Assembly: GCA_965232405.1 (NCBI GenBank) | Contig: OZ246966.1 | Location: 3,348,001-3,412,000 of the forward strand | Direction of reading: 5' to 3' | DNA length: 64,000 bases | From: RCIO01 sp965232405 | GTDB taxonomy: Bacteria > Pseudomonadota > Alphaproteobacteria > Rhizobiales > Rhizobiaceae | Shown: positions 54,254 through 62,790 of the stretch, in pieces | Layout of the letters: each line of letters begins with the position of its first letter | Position numbering within the stretch: the stretch's first letter is position 1 | Made by a program: the position numbers and the translations under genes | The notes under the pieces: generated by a model | The model's database searches: none | What the model was told of the DNA's origin: nothing | Seen by the model: the letters and a program-made list of their open reading frames with translations, nothing else

Positions 54254-55812
54254 TATACGTTCTCGGATTTGAGCAGGCTGATCGGAGTGAGGAACAGGAT
54301 CTTGAGATCGAACATCAGCGACCAGTTCTCGATGTAGAAGAGATCGAACTCCGTGCGCATGCGGATCTTTTCGTCTGAATCCACTTCACCACGCCAGCCA
54401 TTGATCTGTGCCCATCCGGTGACGCCGGGCTTGACGCGGTGGCGGGCGAAATAACCGTCGACGACCTCGGTGTAGAGGACGCTCTGTGTCTTGGCGGCGA
54501 CCGCGTGCGGGCGCGGACCGACCAGCGACAGGGAGCCGAACAGCGCGTTGAAGAACTGCGGCAGCTCGTCGATCGAGGTCTTGCGGATGAAGCGTCCGAC
54601 GCGGGTAACGCGTGGGTCGCTCTTGGTAACGGCCTTCACCGCCGTCGGATCGCACTGGTCCACATACATGGAGCGGAACTTGTAGACGTTGATCTCTTCA
54701 TTGTTGAAGCCGTGGCGCTTCTGCTTGAAGAGGATAGGTCCCTTGCTGTCGAGCTTGATGGCTATGGCCGTCGCCAGCATGATCGGCGAGAACGCGATAA
54801 TGCCGAGCAGCGAAAAGACGATGTCGAATGCCCGCTTGGCGACAGAATCCCAGTCGTTGATGGGTTTGTCGAAAATGTCCAGCATCGGTACGGCGCCGAT
54901 GAAGGAATATGAGCGCGGACGGAATTGAAGCTCATGCGAATGCGCTGAGAGCCGCACGTCCACGGGCAGAACCCACAGCTTCTTCAGCATCGACAGCACG
55001 CGCTTTTCGGCCGTGATGGGCAGGGACACGATGAGCATGTCGATACGCGCGATGCGGGCGAATGTGATCAGTTCGTCGATCGTGCCGAGTTTGGGATAAC
55101 CGGCTACGATGGGTGGCGAGCGCCGGTTGTCGCGGTCATCGAAGATGCCGCAGATGCGTATATCGTTAAAGGGCTGCTTTTCGATCGAGCGGATCAGCGT
55201 TTCCGCGTTTCCACCTCCGCCGACGATGACGGCGCGGCGCTCCATGCGCCCATTACGCGCCCAGCGGCGAACCATCCGTGCCAGGATGAAGCGCCCGGAA
55301 AGCAGAATGACCAATCCCGTCAGGAACCAGCCGCCGAACCAGACGCGCGAAAATTCTTCGGAAACCTTGAGCAGGAAGCCGGCCAGCGCCATCAGAGCGA
55401 ATGTGCCGGACCATACGAGAAGCAGCGTTCGCAGGAATTGCGTTGGCTGTCGCAGTGCTGCGATCTGGTAGAGATCGGTGAGTTCGAGAAGCACCACCGC
55501 CATCACCGATACGGTGAGGATCGTGGCCGGATACACCCAGTTCATGTGGGTGCCGAAGCCGACATAGTATGCGTAGATTGCGATGCCGGAGAACGCGAAG
55601 AGCACGAATTCGACCAGCCGGAGATAGCCGCTCACCAGCACCGGCGACATGGCGTCGCTGCGATACTGGGCCGCCACTTGCGACGCTATCGCATTCAGTT
55701 CCACCTGACGCGGCGATGACGGCACACCGTCCAGATTTCGGACGGATTCCAGCGTGTATGGATGAGACGCGTTCACTTCACTCAAACTCGGCACCCGAAC
55801 AATCGGGCGCAA
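54250..55812 (-). CDS. Undecaprenyl-phosphate sugar phosphotransferase (WcaJ/ExoY type)
   Basis: Membrane enzyme of about 520 residues that starts exopolysaccharide repeats by moving a sugar-1-phosphate, usually glucose or galactose, to undecaprenyl phosphate. Four or five N-terminal helices, a CoA-binding-like middle domain ('ERRAVIVGGGGNAETLIRSI') and the C-terminal transferase ('KRAFDIVFSLLGIIAFSPIM', 'ILFKQKRHGFNNEEINVYKF', 'SIDELPQFFNALFGSLSLVG', 'VKPGVTGWAQINGW'). The start is unclear: TTG 55812 or GTG codons shortly downstream. Its stop overlaps the polymerase gene. Confidence 0.88.
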   Translation of the reverse strand: MRPIVRVPSLSEVNASHPYTLESVRNLDGVPSSPRQVELNAIASQVAAQYRSDAMSPVLVSGYLRLVEFVLFAFSGIAIYAYYVGFGTHMNWVYPATILTVSVMAVVLLELTDLYQIAALRQPTQFLRTLLLVWSGTFALMALAGFLLKVSEEFSRVWFGGWFLTGLVILLSGRFILARMVRRWARNGRMERRAVIVGGGGNAETLIRSIEKQPFNDIRICGIFDDRDNRRSPPIVAGYPKLGTIDELITFARIARIDMLIVSLPITAEKRVLSMLKKLWVLPVDVRLSAHSHELQFRPRSYSFIGAVPMLDIFDKPINDWDSVAKRAFDIVFSLLGIIAFSPIMLATAIAIKLDSKGPILFKQKRHGFNNEEINVYKFRSMYVDQCDPTAVKAVTKSDPRVTRVGRFIRKTSIDELPQFFNALFGSLSLVGPRPHAVAAKTQSVLYTEVVDGYFARHRVKPGVTGWAQINGWRGEVDSDEKIRMRTEFDLFYIENWSLMFDLKILFLTPISLLKSENVY

Positions 55813-55885
55813 TCCTAGCGTTCAGCCACTAAGAAACCCTTGCACCAATCTGCAAAAGTCTGGACTCGTCATCACAGGGCCGTGA

Positions 55886-57028
55886 TCAGCCGCGGCTGAC
55901 CCGCGCCAGCGCGTCCATGTAGGCGGCTTCGATCTGCTCAGCCATCACCGAAGCGCTGAACTTCGCCTTAAGGTCCTTTTGCGACGGCATCGCCGCCTTG
56001 AAGACCTTTTCATCCTTGATTGCCGACGCCATGCGCTGGCCGAGTTCGCCGGTGGCGGGGCGGATGAGGGCAGGGGATTCGGGGCCGAAAATCTCCGGTA
56101 TTCCGCCCACGGCCGATGCGATCATCGGTTTGCCGGCGGCAAGCGCCTCAAGGACGATGTAGGGCATGGCTTCCGCGCGAGACGGCACGACCATAATGCG
56201 GCCGAGGCTGAATGCCTCTCTGGCAGGCATTGCAGGCTGGAAGGTGACGTGGACACGTTTTCCCAGCGATCTGGCCTGCGCTTCGTAGCGCGGCTTGTCC
56301 GCGCCATCGCCGACCATGGTGGCCGTGAGTGATTTGCTTAAGGCGTCGGAGGCTTCCGCCAGCGCATCGAGAAACAGGTCTGGCCCTTTGAGGTCGCGCA
56401 TCATGCCTACATAAAGAAAGTCACTTGCGCCTTTGGCGTTTCTGACGGCTTCGAATTCTTCCGGCCTGAGACCGTTATAGACCAGCATCGACGGGGCCCT
56501 GGGGTGGCCCACCTTGGCGTCATATGTCTTCTGCTCGTAGCCGGACACGAACAGAAACTGGTCGGTCGCTCGTCCGAGTATGCGTTCCACCTGGAAGAAT
56601 ACCTTCCCGGTGGCGGTGTCGGCGTCATAGTGCAGGCTGCCGCCGTGAGGCGAATAGATCCGGGCTACGCGAGACCTGGATGCCCGAAAGAGTGAACCGA
56701 ACAGCCGTGCATATGCGCCGCCCTTGGCGCCATGCCCGTGAAGAATATCCGGTTTGAGTTCAGAAAGGATGCGCCATGTGCGCCATGCGGCGCTGATGTC
56801 TCCCGGCCCGACGTGACGCTGCATCGGCGTTCGCCTGACACCCAACGTGAGTTTCTTCTCGATGTCGGAGAACAACTGCTCTTCAAACTCGCCGCCGGTC
56901 GTGGAGTCGCACACAATACCGACATCGTGGCCCGCCGCGAGTTGCGCCTCCGCAAGATCACGAACATGGCGGAAGATGCCTCCAACCGGCGAACGGAAGC
57001 AGTGGACGATGCGGAGCTTTCTGCTCAA
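55886..57028 (-). CDS. Family 4 glycosyltransferase
   Basis: GT-B enzyme of 380 residues. N-terminal acceptor domain from 'KLRIVHCFRSPVGGIFRHVR' and C-terminal donor domain with 'DFLYVGMMRDLKGPDLFLDA' and the E-x7-E motif in 'SRAEAMPYIVLEALAAGKPM'. It probably adds a sugar to the lipid-linked repeat in the cytoplasm. The only start available after an in-frame stop is the TTG at 57028, with a weak ribosome binding site. It follows the Wza-like gene in the same direction. Confidence 0.87.
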   Translation of the reverse strand: MSRKLRIVHCFRSPVGGIFRHVRDLAEAQLAAGHDVGIVCDSTTGGEFEEQLFSDIEKKLTLGVRRTPMQRHVGPGDISAAWRTWRILSELKPDILHGHGAKGGAYARLFGSLFRASRSRVARIYSPHGGSLHYDADTATGKVFFQVERILGRATDQFLFVSGYEQKTYDAKVGHPRAPSMLVYNGLRPEEFEAVRNAKGASDFLYVGMMRDLKGPDLFLDALAEASDALSKSLTATMVGDGADKPRYEAQARSLGKRVHVTFQPAMPAREAFSLGRIMVVPSRAEAMPYIVLEALAAGKPMIASAVGGIPEIFGPESPALIRPATGELGQRMASAIKDEKVFKAAMPSQKDLKAKFSASVMAEQIEAAYMDALARVSRG

Positions 57029-57080
57029 GGGAAACCACCAAGGTTATCGCCGCACCCCATAACGGCATATCGAACATCGC

Positions 57081-57644
57081 CTAGAATAGTCGTTCGCGGA
57101 CGTAGATCGTGTCGCCCGGCAACAGCGGGTCTGAGGTAACCACGCGTCCCGTCAGAACCTTGCCGTTGACCACCCGCGTAACATCGACATCTGCCTGCTG
57201 CGCGCGGGCGGAAAAGCCGCCTGCTACCGCAATGGCCTTTTGTACGGTCATGCCCGGCACATAGGAATACTGGCCGGCGCCGCCGACTTCGCCCATCACG
57301 AAAATGGGACGGTAGCGGTCGACCTCGACCGAAACATCGGGGTCCCTCAGGTAGCCGGCGCGCAGGCGCTGCGCGATGACGCCTTCCAGCTGACCGGTCG
57401 TATGGCCGCGGGCCGGCACCGCGCCGACAAGCGGGAAGGAGACGTAGCCGGCTTGATCGACGCTGTAGACATTGGTCAGGCCTTCCTGCTCGAAGACCGT
57501 GATACGCAGCCGATCGCCGGAATCCAGCACATACGGCTTCATTACCGCTTCATGGAAGGCCTGTGGAGCCGGGCGATAACCCGAGCAACCCGACAGCGCA
57601 GTCAGGAGGGCGAGTGCGGACGCAGCGACTATGTTCTTGTTCAC
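57081..57644 (-). CDS. Polysaccharide export lipoprotein (Wza/ExoF-like)
   Basis: Protein of 187 residues with a lipoprotein signal 'ALALLTALSGC' (lipobox LSGC). Polysaccharide export domain 'VLDSGDRLRITVFEQEGLTN' and a SLBB-like part 'GGAGQYSYVPGMTVQKAIAV'. It is short next to E. coli Wza and like rhizobial ExoF-type proteins. It forms the outer-membrane exit or its periplasmic part. GTG start at 57644. It is divergent from the co-polymerase gene with 210 bases between the starts. Confidence 0.88.
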   Translation of the reverse strand: MNKNIVAASALALLTALSGCSGYRPAPQAFHEAVMKPYVLDSGDRLRITVFEQEGLTNVYSVDQAGYVSFPLVGAVPARGHTTGQLEGVIAQRLRAGYLRDPDVSVEVDRYRPIFVMGEVGGAGQYSYVPGMTVQKAIAVAGGFSARAQQADVDVTRVVNGKVLTGRVVTSDPLLPGDTIYVRERLF

Positions 57645-57854
57645 GGCACAGATACCTTTTGCGACGGGCCGGAAGGCATGCCCGTTACCTGCGCACTGTT
57701 ATTGGTCCGTTAGGGTTAATGCCCGGTAAAGCCGTTCCGATCGTGTGCGGCTGCGCGGCTGCTTGCATCACCGCTTCCTTAACCTCGCGGTTACCATGAC
57801 TGTTTAGTTTCGGTTTGGAATCGGGCCATTGGCCCATGTAGCGGGGACCCACCT

Positions 57855-60059
57855 ATGCCGCCGATCCAGACCAATGCGAACGACGTCGATGTCGATCTGG
57901 GGCAATTGTTTGCAAGTATCGCGCGTGACTGGCGCCGCATATTGATCATCGCCCTGATCGTCACCGGGTTGGCCTTTGTTTTCGCCTCCGTTGTCACACC
58001 GAAATATATGGGCGAGACGCGCATCCTGATCGAAACGCGCGAATCCGAATTCACGCGCATCAACGGCAGTTCCGACCGCTCCGCGCCGATCCTCGACGAG
58101 GAAGGCGTGGCCAGCCAGGTCGAGGTGATTTCGTCAACCGACATCATCACCCAGGTCGCGCGCGACCTGAACCTTGCAAGTCTGGATGAATTCGACGCCG
58201 CCCCGTCGGCTGTCGATCGTCTTTTGGCGATGGCGGGACTTGCGACCGATACGGGCAACCTTGCGCCCGAGGAGAGGGTGCTCAAGGCCTTCCGCAAGAA
58301 GCTCGATGTCTACCGGGTCGAAAATTCGCGCGTCATAGTGATTGAGTTCTCGTCCGAGGATCCCAAGCTTGCGGCCGCCATCCCCAATGCAATGGCCGAT
58401 GCCTACATTGCGGTGCAGCGCGGGGCGAAGCTGGAATCCAATTCCGATGCCACGCAGTGGCTCGAACCGGAAATTGCCGAGCTTCGCGAGAAGGTGAAGG
58501 CCGCCGAGCAGCGCGTTGCCGAGTTCCGCGGCAAGTCCGACCTGTTTATCGGCGAGAACAATTCTGTGCTCGCCACCCAGCAGCTGTCGCAGCTCTCCAC
58601 GGAGCTGTCGCGCGTGCGCGCCAACCGTTCTGCGGCGGAAGCAAAGATCAATACCATGCGCGCCGCACTTGATGGCGGTGCATCGCTTGACACGATCCCC
58701 GACGTCCTGGCTTCGCAGCTGATCCAGCGTCTGCGCGAGAGCGAACTCGAATTGCGTGCCGAGATTGCGGAACTGTCGACGACACTTCTTCCCAACCATC
58801 CGCGCATCAAGGCGCTCAATTCGCAACTCGGCGATCTGCGTCAGCAAATTCGCGCCGAGGCGCAGAAAGTGCTGGGCGGCCTGCAGAACGAGGCCCGCAC
58901 GGCGCGTGCGCGCGAGGAAGCGCTAATCGCCGATGTGAACCGCCTCAAGGCAGAATCGGCCAGGGCCGACGAGGAAGGGGTCGAGCTTCGCGCTCTGGAG
59001 CGCGAGGCTGCCGCGCAGCGGGAACTGCTTGAATCCTACCTGACACGTTACCGCGAGGCGTCCTCGCGCGGCGAACGAAACTATCTGCCCGCAGACGCGC
59101 GCATCTTCTCCCGCGCCATCGTGCCGTCCGAACCCTATTTCCCGAAGAAGATACCGATCATCGGCGCGGCCTTTGCCGCGACGCTGCTGATCATGGCAAT
59201 CGTCAGGCTGCTGCGTGAACTCTTCAGCGGTCGTGCCATGCGTATGGCGGCCAATCCCGCGATGCCAGCGGTTGAGGATGTAGAGATGCCGGCGCAGCGC
59301 GCTGAGCCGCCATTGACCCCGGCCGAAGCGGCAAGGGCGGCGGCCCGCTCGCACGAAGTGGCGCAGTTGCCCGAGCCTGAAGACGAGGAAATCAAACCGA
59401 AGCCGAAAGGACTGGCTGGCTTCGCCCCGTTCACCGCCACGCGCAAAGCGGCCCCTGTGCCGCAGAACAGGTTCGGCGAGGTGGACGTCGATGAGGCCGC
59501 GTCCGAACTGATCGCCAAGGGCGCTGCTCGCGCGATCTTCATCTCGGCCGATATCGATGACGGAGCAGCGGCTGCAGTGCTTGTGGCGCGTGAGGTGGCC
59601 GACGCAGGCCTGCGTGTGCTGTTGCTGGACCTGACAGCGTCGGGTGCAGCATCACGCGCCACGGTGGAAAGTCGTTTCCTGCGCGGCGTGACCGATCTGC
59701 TGGTCGGAGAGGCGCAGTTTGCCGACGCGATCCATCCCGATCACTTCTCATCGCTGCACGTAATGCCGATTGGAACAGCCAACATGCCGCGCGCCATGCG
59801 GGCGGTGGACCGCCTGCCGATCGTGCTGGATTCGCTGAACACCGCTTACGACATCGTTCTCATCGATGGCGGTCCGAGCGGTCCGGATGCGGTACGCCGG
59901 CTGATTGGCGAGGATACGAGGATTGTCGTGTCCGCGATGCGGCCGACTGATGAGGTTGGTGCGCTGGCGGGTGAACTGGCCGATGCAGGAATGGGCGAAC
60001 CGATGATCGTGGTGCCTTCAGCGCTGGTTGACGCCAGGCCGGGACGTACGGCGGCCTGA
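57855..60059 (+). CDS. Exopolysaccharide chain-length protein (Wzc/ExoP-like) with a degenerate kinase-like domain
   Basis: Inner-membrane protein of 734 residues: first helix near 30-53, Wzz domain, long coiled coil (about 195-400), second helix near 435-455, a Pro-rich linker and a C-terminal BY-kinase-like domain (about 545-734). The domain has lost its Walker A: where 'GEGKT' is expected stands 'FISADIDDGAAAAVLVA' (562-577). Walker A' is 'RVLLLDLTASG' (Asp591) and Walker B 'YDIVLIDGGPSG'. No C-terminal Tyr cluster exists. So it likely acts in chain-length control without tyrosine kinase activity. Confidence 0.87.
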   Translation: MPPIQTNANDVDVDLGQLFASIARDWRRILIIALIVTGLAFVFASVVTPKYMGETRILIETRESEFTRINGSSDRSAPILDEEGVASQVEVISSTDIITQVARDLNLASLDEFDAAPSAVDRLLAMAGLATDTGNLAPEERVLKAFRKKLDVYRVENSRVIVIEFSSEDPKLAAAIPNAMADAYIAVQRGAKLESNSDATQWLEPEIAELREKVKAAEQRVAEFRGKSDLFIGENNSVLATQQLSQLSTELSRVRANRSAAEAKINTMRAALDGGASLDTIPDVLASQLIQRLRESELELRAEIAELSTTLLPNHPRIKALNSQLGDLRQQIRAEAQKVLGGLQNEARTARAREEALIADVNRLKAESARADEEGVELRALEREAAAQRELLESYLTRYREASSRGERNYLPADARIFSRAIVPSEPYFPKKIPIIGAAFAATLLIMAIVRLLRELFSGRAMRMAANPAMPAVEDVEMPAQRAEPPLTPAEAARAAARSHEVAQLPEPEDEEIKPKPKGLAGFAPFTATRKAAPVPQNRFGEVDVDEAASELIAKGAARAIFISADIDDGAAAAVLVAREVADAGLRVLLLDLTASGAASRATVESRFLRGVTDLLVGEAQFADAIHPDHFSSLHVMPIGTANMPRAMRAVDRLPIVLDSLNTAYDIVLIDGGPSGPDAVRRLIGEDTRIVVSAMRPTDEVGALAGELADAGMGEPMIVVPSALVDARPGRTAA

Positions 60060-60079
60060 CGGCGACAACAGGGCTGTCG

Positions 60080-61288
60080 TCAGCTTTCCTCGTCCCTGCT
60101 GGTTTTTCCGGCGCCGGACTTGCGCAGCTTTTTCATCAAGGACCAGACCAACTGGTTGTCCTTGATGGCGCGTTTGGTGGCGACGGTTGCCCGCATTGAC
60201 AGCGATACGGCACGGCCGCGCATCGTCAGCGGCAGATGATAGTCGAAATGCCGGCTTTCGATGTCGCACCAAAGGCGTTTGTAGCGTTCGTCTCCGACGC
60301 CGAAATCGTAGATTTCAAGGCCGTTCTCGCAGGCCTCGCGAATATTCTCGAAAAACAGGAAGTCGCCCGGGCTGGCCGCCGACAGCTCATCGTCACTGAA
60401 TGAAGAAAATTCACAGGTGAGGCGGCTGCCGGAGATGCTGGACCCTGTGACCGCGCGCAGCACGCCACCGACCTCAAGCCCGTGGAGCACGAAATCCGGC
60501 GACGGTTTGTCGAGTGCGCCGACAAACATGCGGCGGAATGAATTGCGCACGGCGGCAGGGGCGAACACGTCGAAAATGCCCATTTCACGGAAGCGCTCCG
60601 CCTTCATCTCGTAGAAGGCGGCGAGCAGCCGGTCGACTTCGTCAGGCGTTGTTGCCGAATAACGGCGGTAGGGACCGACCGCTTCGAACTTGCGGATCTG
60701 CGAACGGTGCTTCTTGCGTTTGCGTTTGCCGCTGGTGCGCTCAAGCAGTGCATCGAACCCGCCATCGAGATCGACCGCGAGCGCGACATTCGGGCTTTGA
60801 GTGCTGGTGGGTGTATGAAACGGATTTGCGCGGCCAGCGCGCACTACCTCGTTGCGCTCAAGCAGGATCAGGTCGACATCGGGCCGCGCCTCCCGCAGTG
60901 CTGTGCGCAGCGCCTGATCGAGCCCGGTGAAATCCATGCCCGCAAACGCCGGAAAGCTGCCATTGGCGTGCCGGCCGCCAGGATAACGGGCGATTGTGGC
61001 GCGGCCATGCGGAACTATTTCCACAACAAACATGAGCGCTGCCCGGCCGTTGCGCTTCAGCGATACGAGCACCGTGTCAGAACCCGGCTCATCAGCCCAG
61101 GCCTCCACGAATGCAGGATTCTGCGGGGTGGAAGGCTGAGCTGACCGGCAGAATGCGGCATAGGCGGCGCGCGCTTCATCGTCGAATGGGCGTATTTCGC
61201 AGGTAACGCTCGCCGCCACAGTGGCGGTGTTGCTGCCCGGACTGGTCTTGGCCGGGCTGGCGTCGACAATTTCTGCCACGTCAACCAT
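60080..61288 (-). CDS. GNAT-fold acyltransferase of the CelD/FemAB-like (Acetyltransf_6) family
   Basis: Protein of 402 residues. The family's C-terminal double GNAT pattern is visible: 'LLAAFYEMKAERFREMGIFD', 'VGGVLRAVTGSSISGSRLTC', 'SPGDFLFFENIREACENGLE' and 'IYDFGVGDERYKRLWCD'. These proteins occur in cellulose (BcsL/CelD) and exopolysaccharide loci and probably acylate a sugar or lipid intermediate. The first 30 residues are low complexity. The ATG at 61288 follows AGGATTGAG. It overlaps the reading frame of the deacetylase gene upstream but not its likely start. Confidence 0.82.
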   Translation of the reverse strand: MVDVAEIVDASPAKTSPGSNTATVAASVTCEIRPFDDEARAAYAAFCRSAQPSTPQNPAFVEAWADEPGSDTVLVSLKRNGRAALMFVVEIVPHGRATIARYPGGRHANGSFPAFAGMDFTGLDQALRTALREARPDVDLILLERNEVVRAGRANPFHTPTSTQSPNVALAVDLDGGFDALLERTSGKRKRKKHRSQIRKFEAVGPYRRYSATTPDEVDRLLAAFYEMKAERFREMGIFDVFAPAAVRNSFRRMFVGALDKPSPDFVLHGLEVGGVLRAVTGSSISGSRLTCEFSSFSDDELSAASPGDFLFFENIREACENGLEIYDFGVGDERYKRLWCDIESRHFDYHLPLTMRGRAVSLSMRATVATKRAIKDNQLVWSLMKKLRKSGAGKTSRDEES

Positions 61289-61367
61289 AACTCAATCCTT
61301 GTCGCCTATTCGTGTCACTTCGGCCAGAGAGCCGTTGGAGGCGAAAGTAGCGGCAAATGGTGAACGA

Positions 61368-62426
61368 ATGATCGACTGGGGTGAGGCCGTCCGCAGATTG
61401 GTCCTGAATGGCGCCCGCTACAGTGGGCTCGCACCGCTATTGCGTTCGCGCTATGGCGGCATCGGCGCGATCCTGATGTTGCACCGTGTCACCGACGAAC
61501 CGCGCAAGACATTGGGCATCAACCGCCATCTCGCCATCTCGCCCGGCTTTCTCGATGCGGTGCTGACCGAATTGCGGCAGATGGGTTACCGGTTTGTCTC
61601 GATGGACGAGGCGGTTGACCGGATCGCGACGCCAAAATCCGGCGAGCGGTTTGTCGCGATTTCGGCCGACGATGCATATCGCGACAATCTGCGCGAAGCG
61701 CTTCCGGTGCTTGAAAAGCACGAGGCGCCGATCGCAATTCACGTAGCGCCCGGCCTGACCTCGGGCGATGTGGATTTGTGGTGGGACCTTCTCGAGGATG
61801 TCGTGACCGCTCGCGACGAGCTTTACCTGACGACATCTGACGGGCGTCGATTTGTCGACTGCTCCAGCCCGGCGGCCAAGGAACAGGCAAACCGGACGAT
61901 CCATGAATATCTGACCACGGAGGTTCGCGAAGAGGACCGCCAGTCAATCCTGCGCGACATGGCAAGGCTTGCCGGTGTCGATCACGCCAAGCCCAATCGC
62001 GACACGCTGATGAATTGGGACGAGGTGCGGCAGGCGGCGGCCCATCCGCTGGTCACCATCGGCGCGCATACGGTGAACCACTACAATCTGAAGCGGCTTG
62101 GCCAGGACAAGGCGTGGACCGAGATCGTCGATGCGGCGCGCATCATCGAGGTCGAAACCGGGGATAAGCCGAGGCATATGGCCTATCCGTACGGCTACGA
62201 AAGCGCGGTCGGCGAGCGGGAGGTTGCGCTGGCAGCGGCAGCCGGATTTGCCTCGGCAGTGACGACGCGCCACGGTGTCTTGCAGCCTGAACACGCAAAG
62301 CATCTGCATGCGCTGCCGCGCATTTCAGTGAACGGCCGCTACCAGCGCGTCGCACATATGCGCACGATGCTGTCGGGCGTGACCACGCCGCTCGCCAATC
62401 AGGGCAAGACGCTGGTTACGACCTAG
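61368..62426 (+). CDS. Polysaccharide deacetylase family protein
   Basis: NodB-fold protein of 352 residues. The usual 'TFDDGxxDN' motif appears as 'AISADDAYRDNLREALPVL' with the acidic pair kept and the first Phe and the Gly replaced; the metal His pair is in 'IGAHTVNHYNLKRL'. 'WWDLLEDVVTARDELYL' is a segment typical of the rhizobial branch. It probably removes acetyl groups from the exopolysaccharide or its precursors. The ATG at 61368 was chosen; a frame open upstream to 61221 overlaps the acyltransferase start. No signal peptide is visible. Confidence 0.82.
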   Translation: MIDWGEAVRRLVLNGARYSGLAPLLRSRYGGIGAILMLHRVTDEPRKTLGINRHLAISPGFLDAVLTELRQMGYRFVSMDEAVDRIATPKSGERFVAISADDAYRDNLREALPVLEKHEAPIAIHVAPGLTSGDVDLWWDLLEDVVTARDELYLTTSDGRRFVDCSSPAAKEQANRTIHEYLTTEVREEDRQSILRDMARLAGVDHAKPNRDTLMNWDEVRQAAAHPLVTIGAHTVNHYNLKRLGQDKAWTEIVDAARIIEVETGDKPRHMAYPYGYESAVGEREVALAAAAGFASAVTTRHGVLQPEHAKHLHALPRISVNGRYQRVAHMRTMLSGVTTPLANQGKTLVTT

Positions 62427-62647
62427 CGGGGCCGGGCCTTCCTCTTTCGGGGGCCGGCCATCCAGCTCACGATGAACATGGCCGGAATGACCCACAAGAG
62501 CCCGGACAGGAAGAAGAAGCCGAGATGGACGAGCCAGCTCGATTCCTGCAGCTGCGCGACCGCGACAGTCGTTGCCACCAGCGCATAGATGATCACGAGC
62601 GCAAGAAGCAGCAGCATTCCGATCAGTTTTCTGAGGCGAGGCGGCAT
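62423..62647 (-). CDS. DUF2842 family membrane protein
   Basis: Product of 74 residues starting 'MPPRLRKLIGMLLLLALVII' with two membrane helices and 'WLVHLGFFFLSGLLWVIPAM'. This matches DUF2842, a small alphaproteobacterial membrane protein of unknown function. Its end overlaps the deacetylase end by four bases (convergent). It is divergent from the heme A synthase gene, a pairing seen in relatives. Confidence 0.85.
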   Translation of the reverse strand: MPPRLRKLIGMLLLLALVIIYALVATTVAVAQLQESSWLVHLGFFFLSGLLWVIPAMFIVSWMAGPRKRKARPR

Positions 62648-62790
62648 TTAGGGACCTTTCCGGCGCTGACCTAGCCCCGAAATCGCGATCCGGCAAGCGT
62701 GCGCGACCGCATGTCGCGCGCTTTGCGGCCTTGCCACCCGGATGGCGATGCGCCACCTATCGCCGCGACCCGCACAGGATCGTCAGGCCC

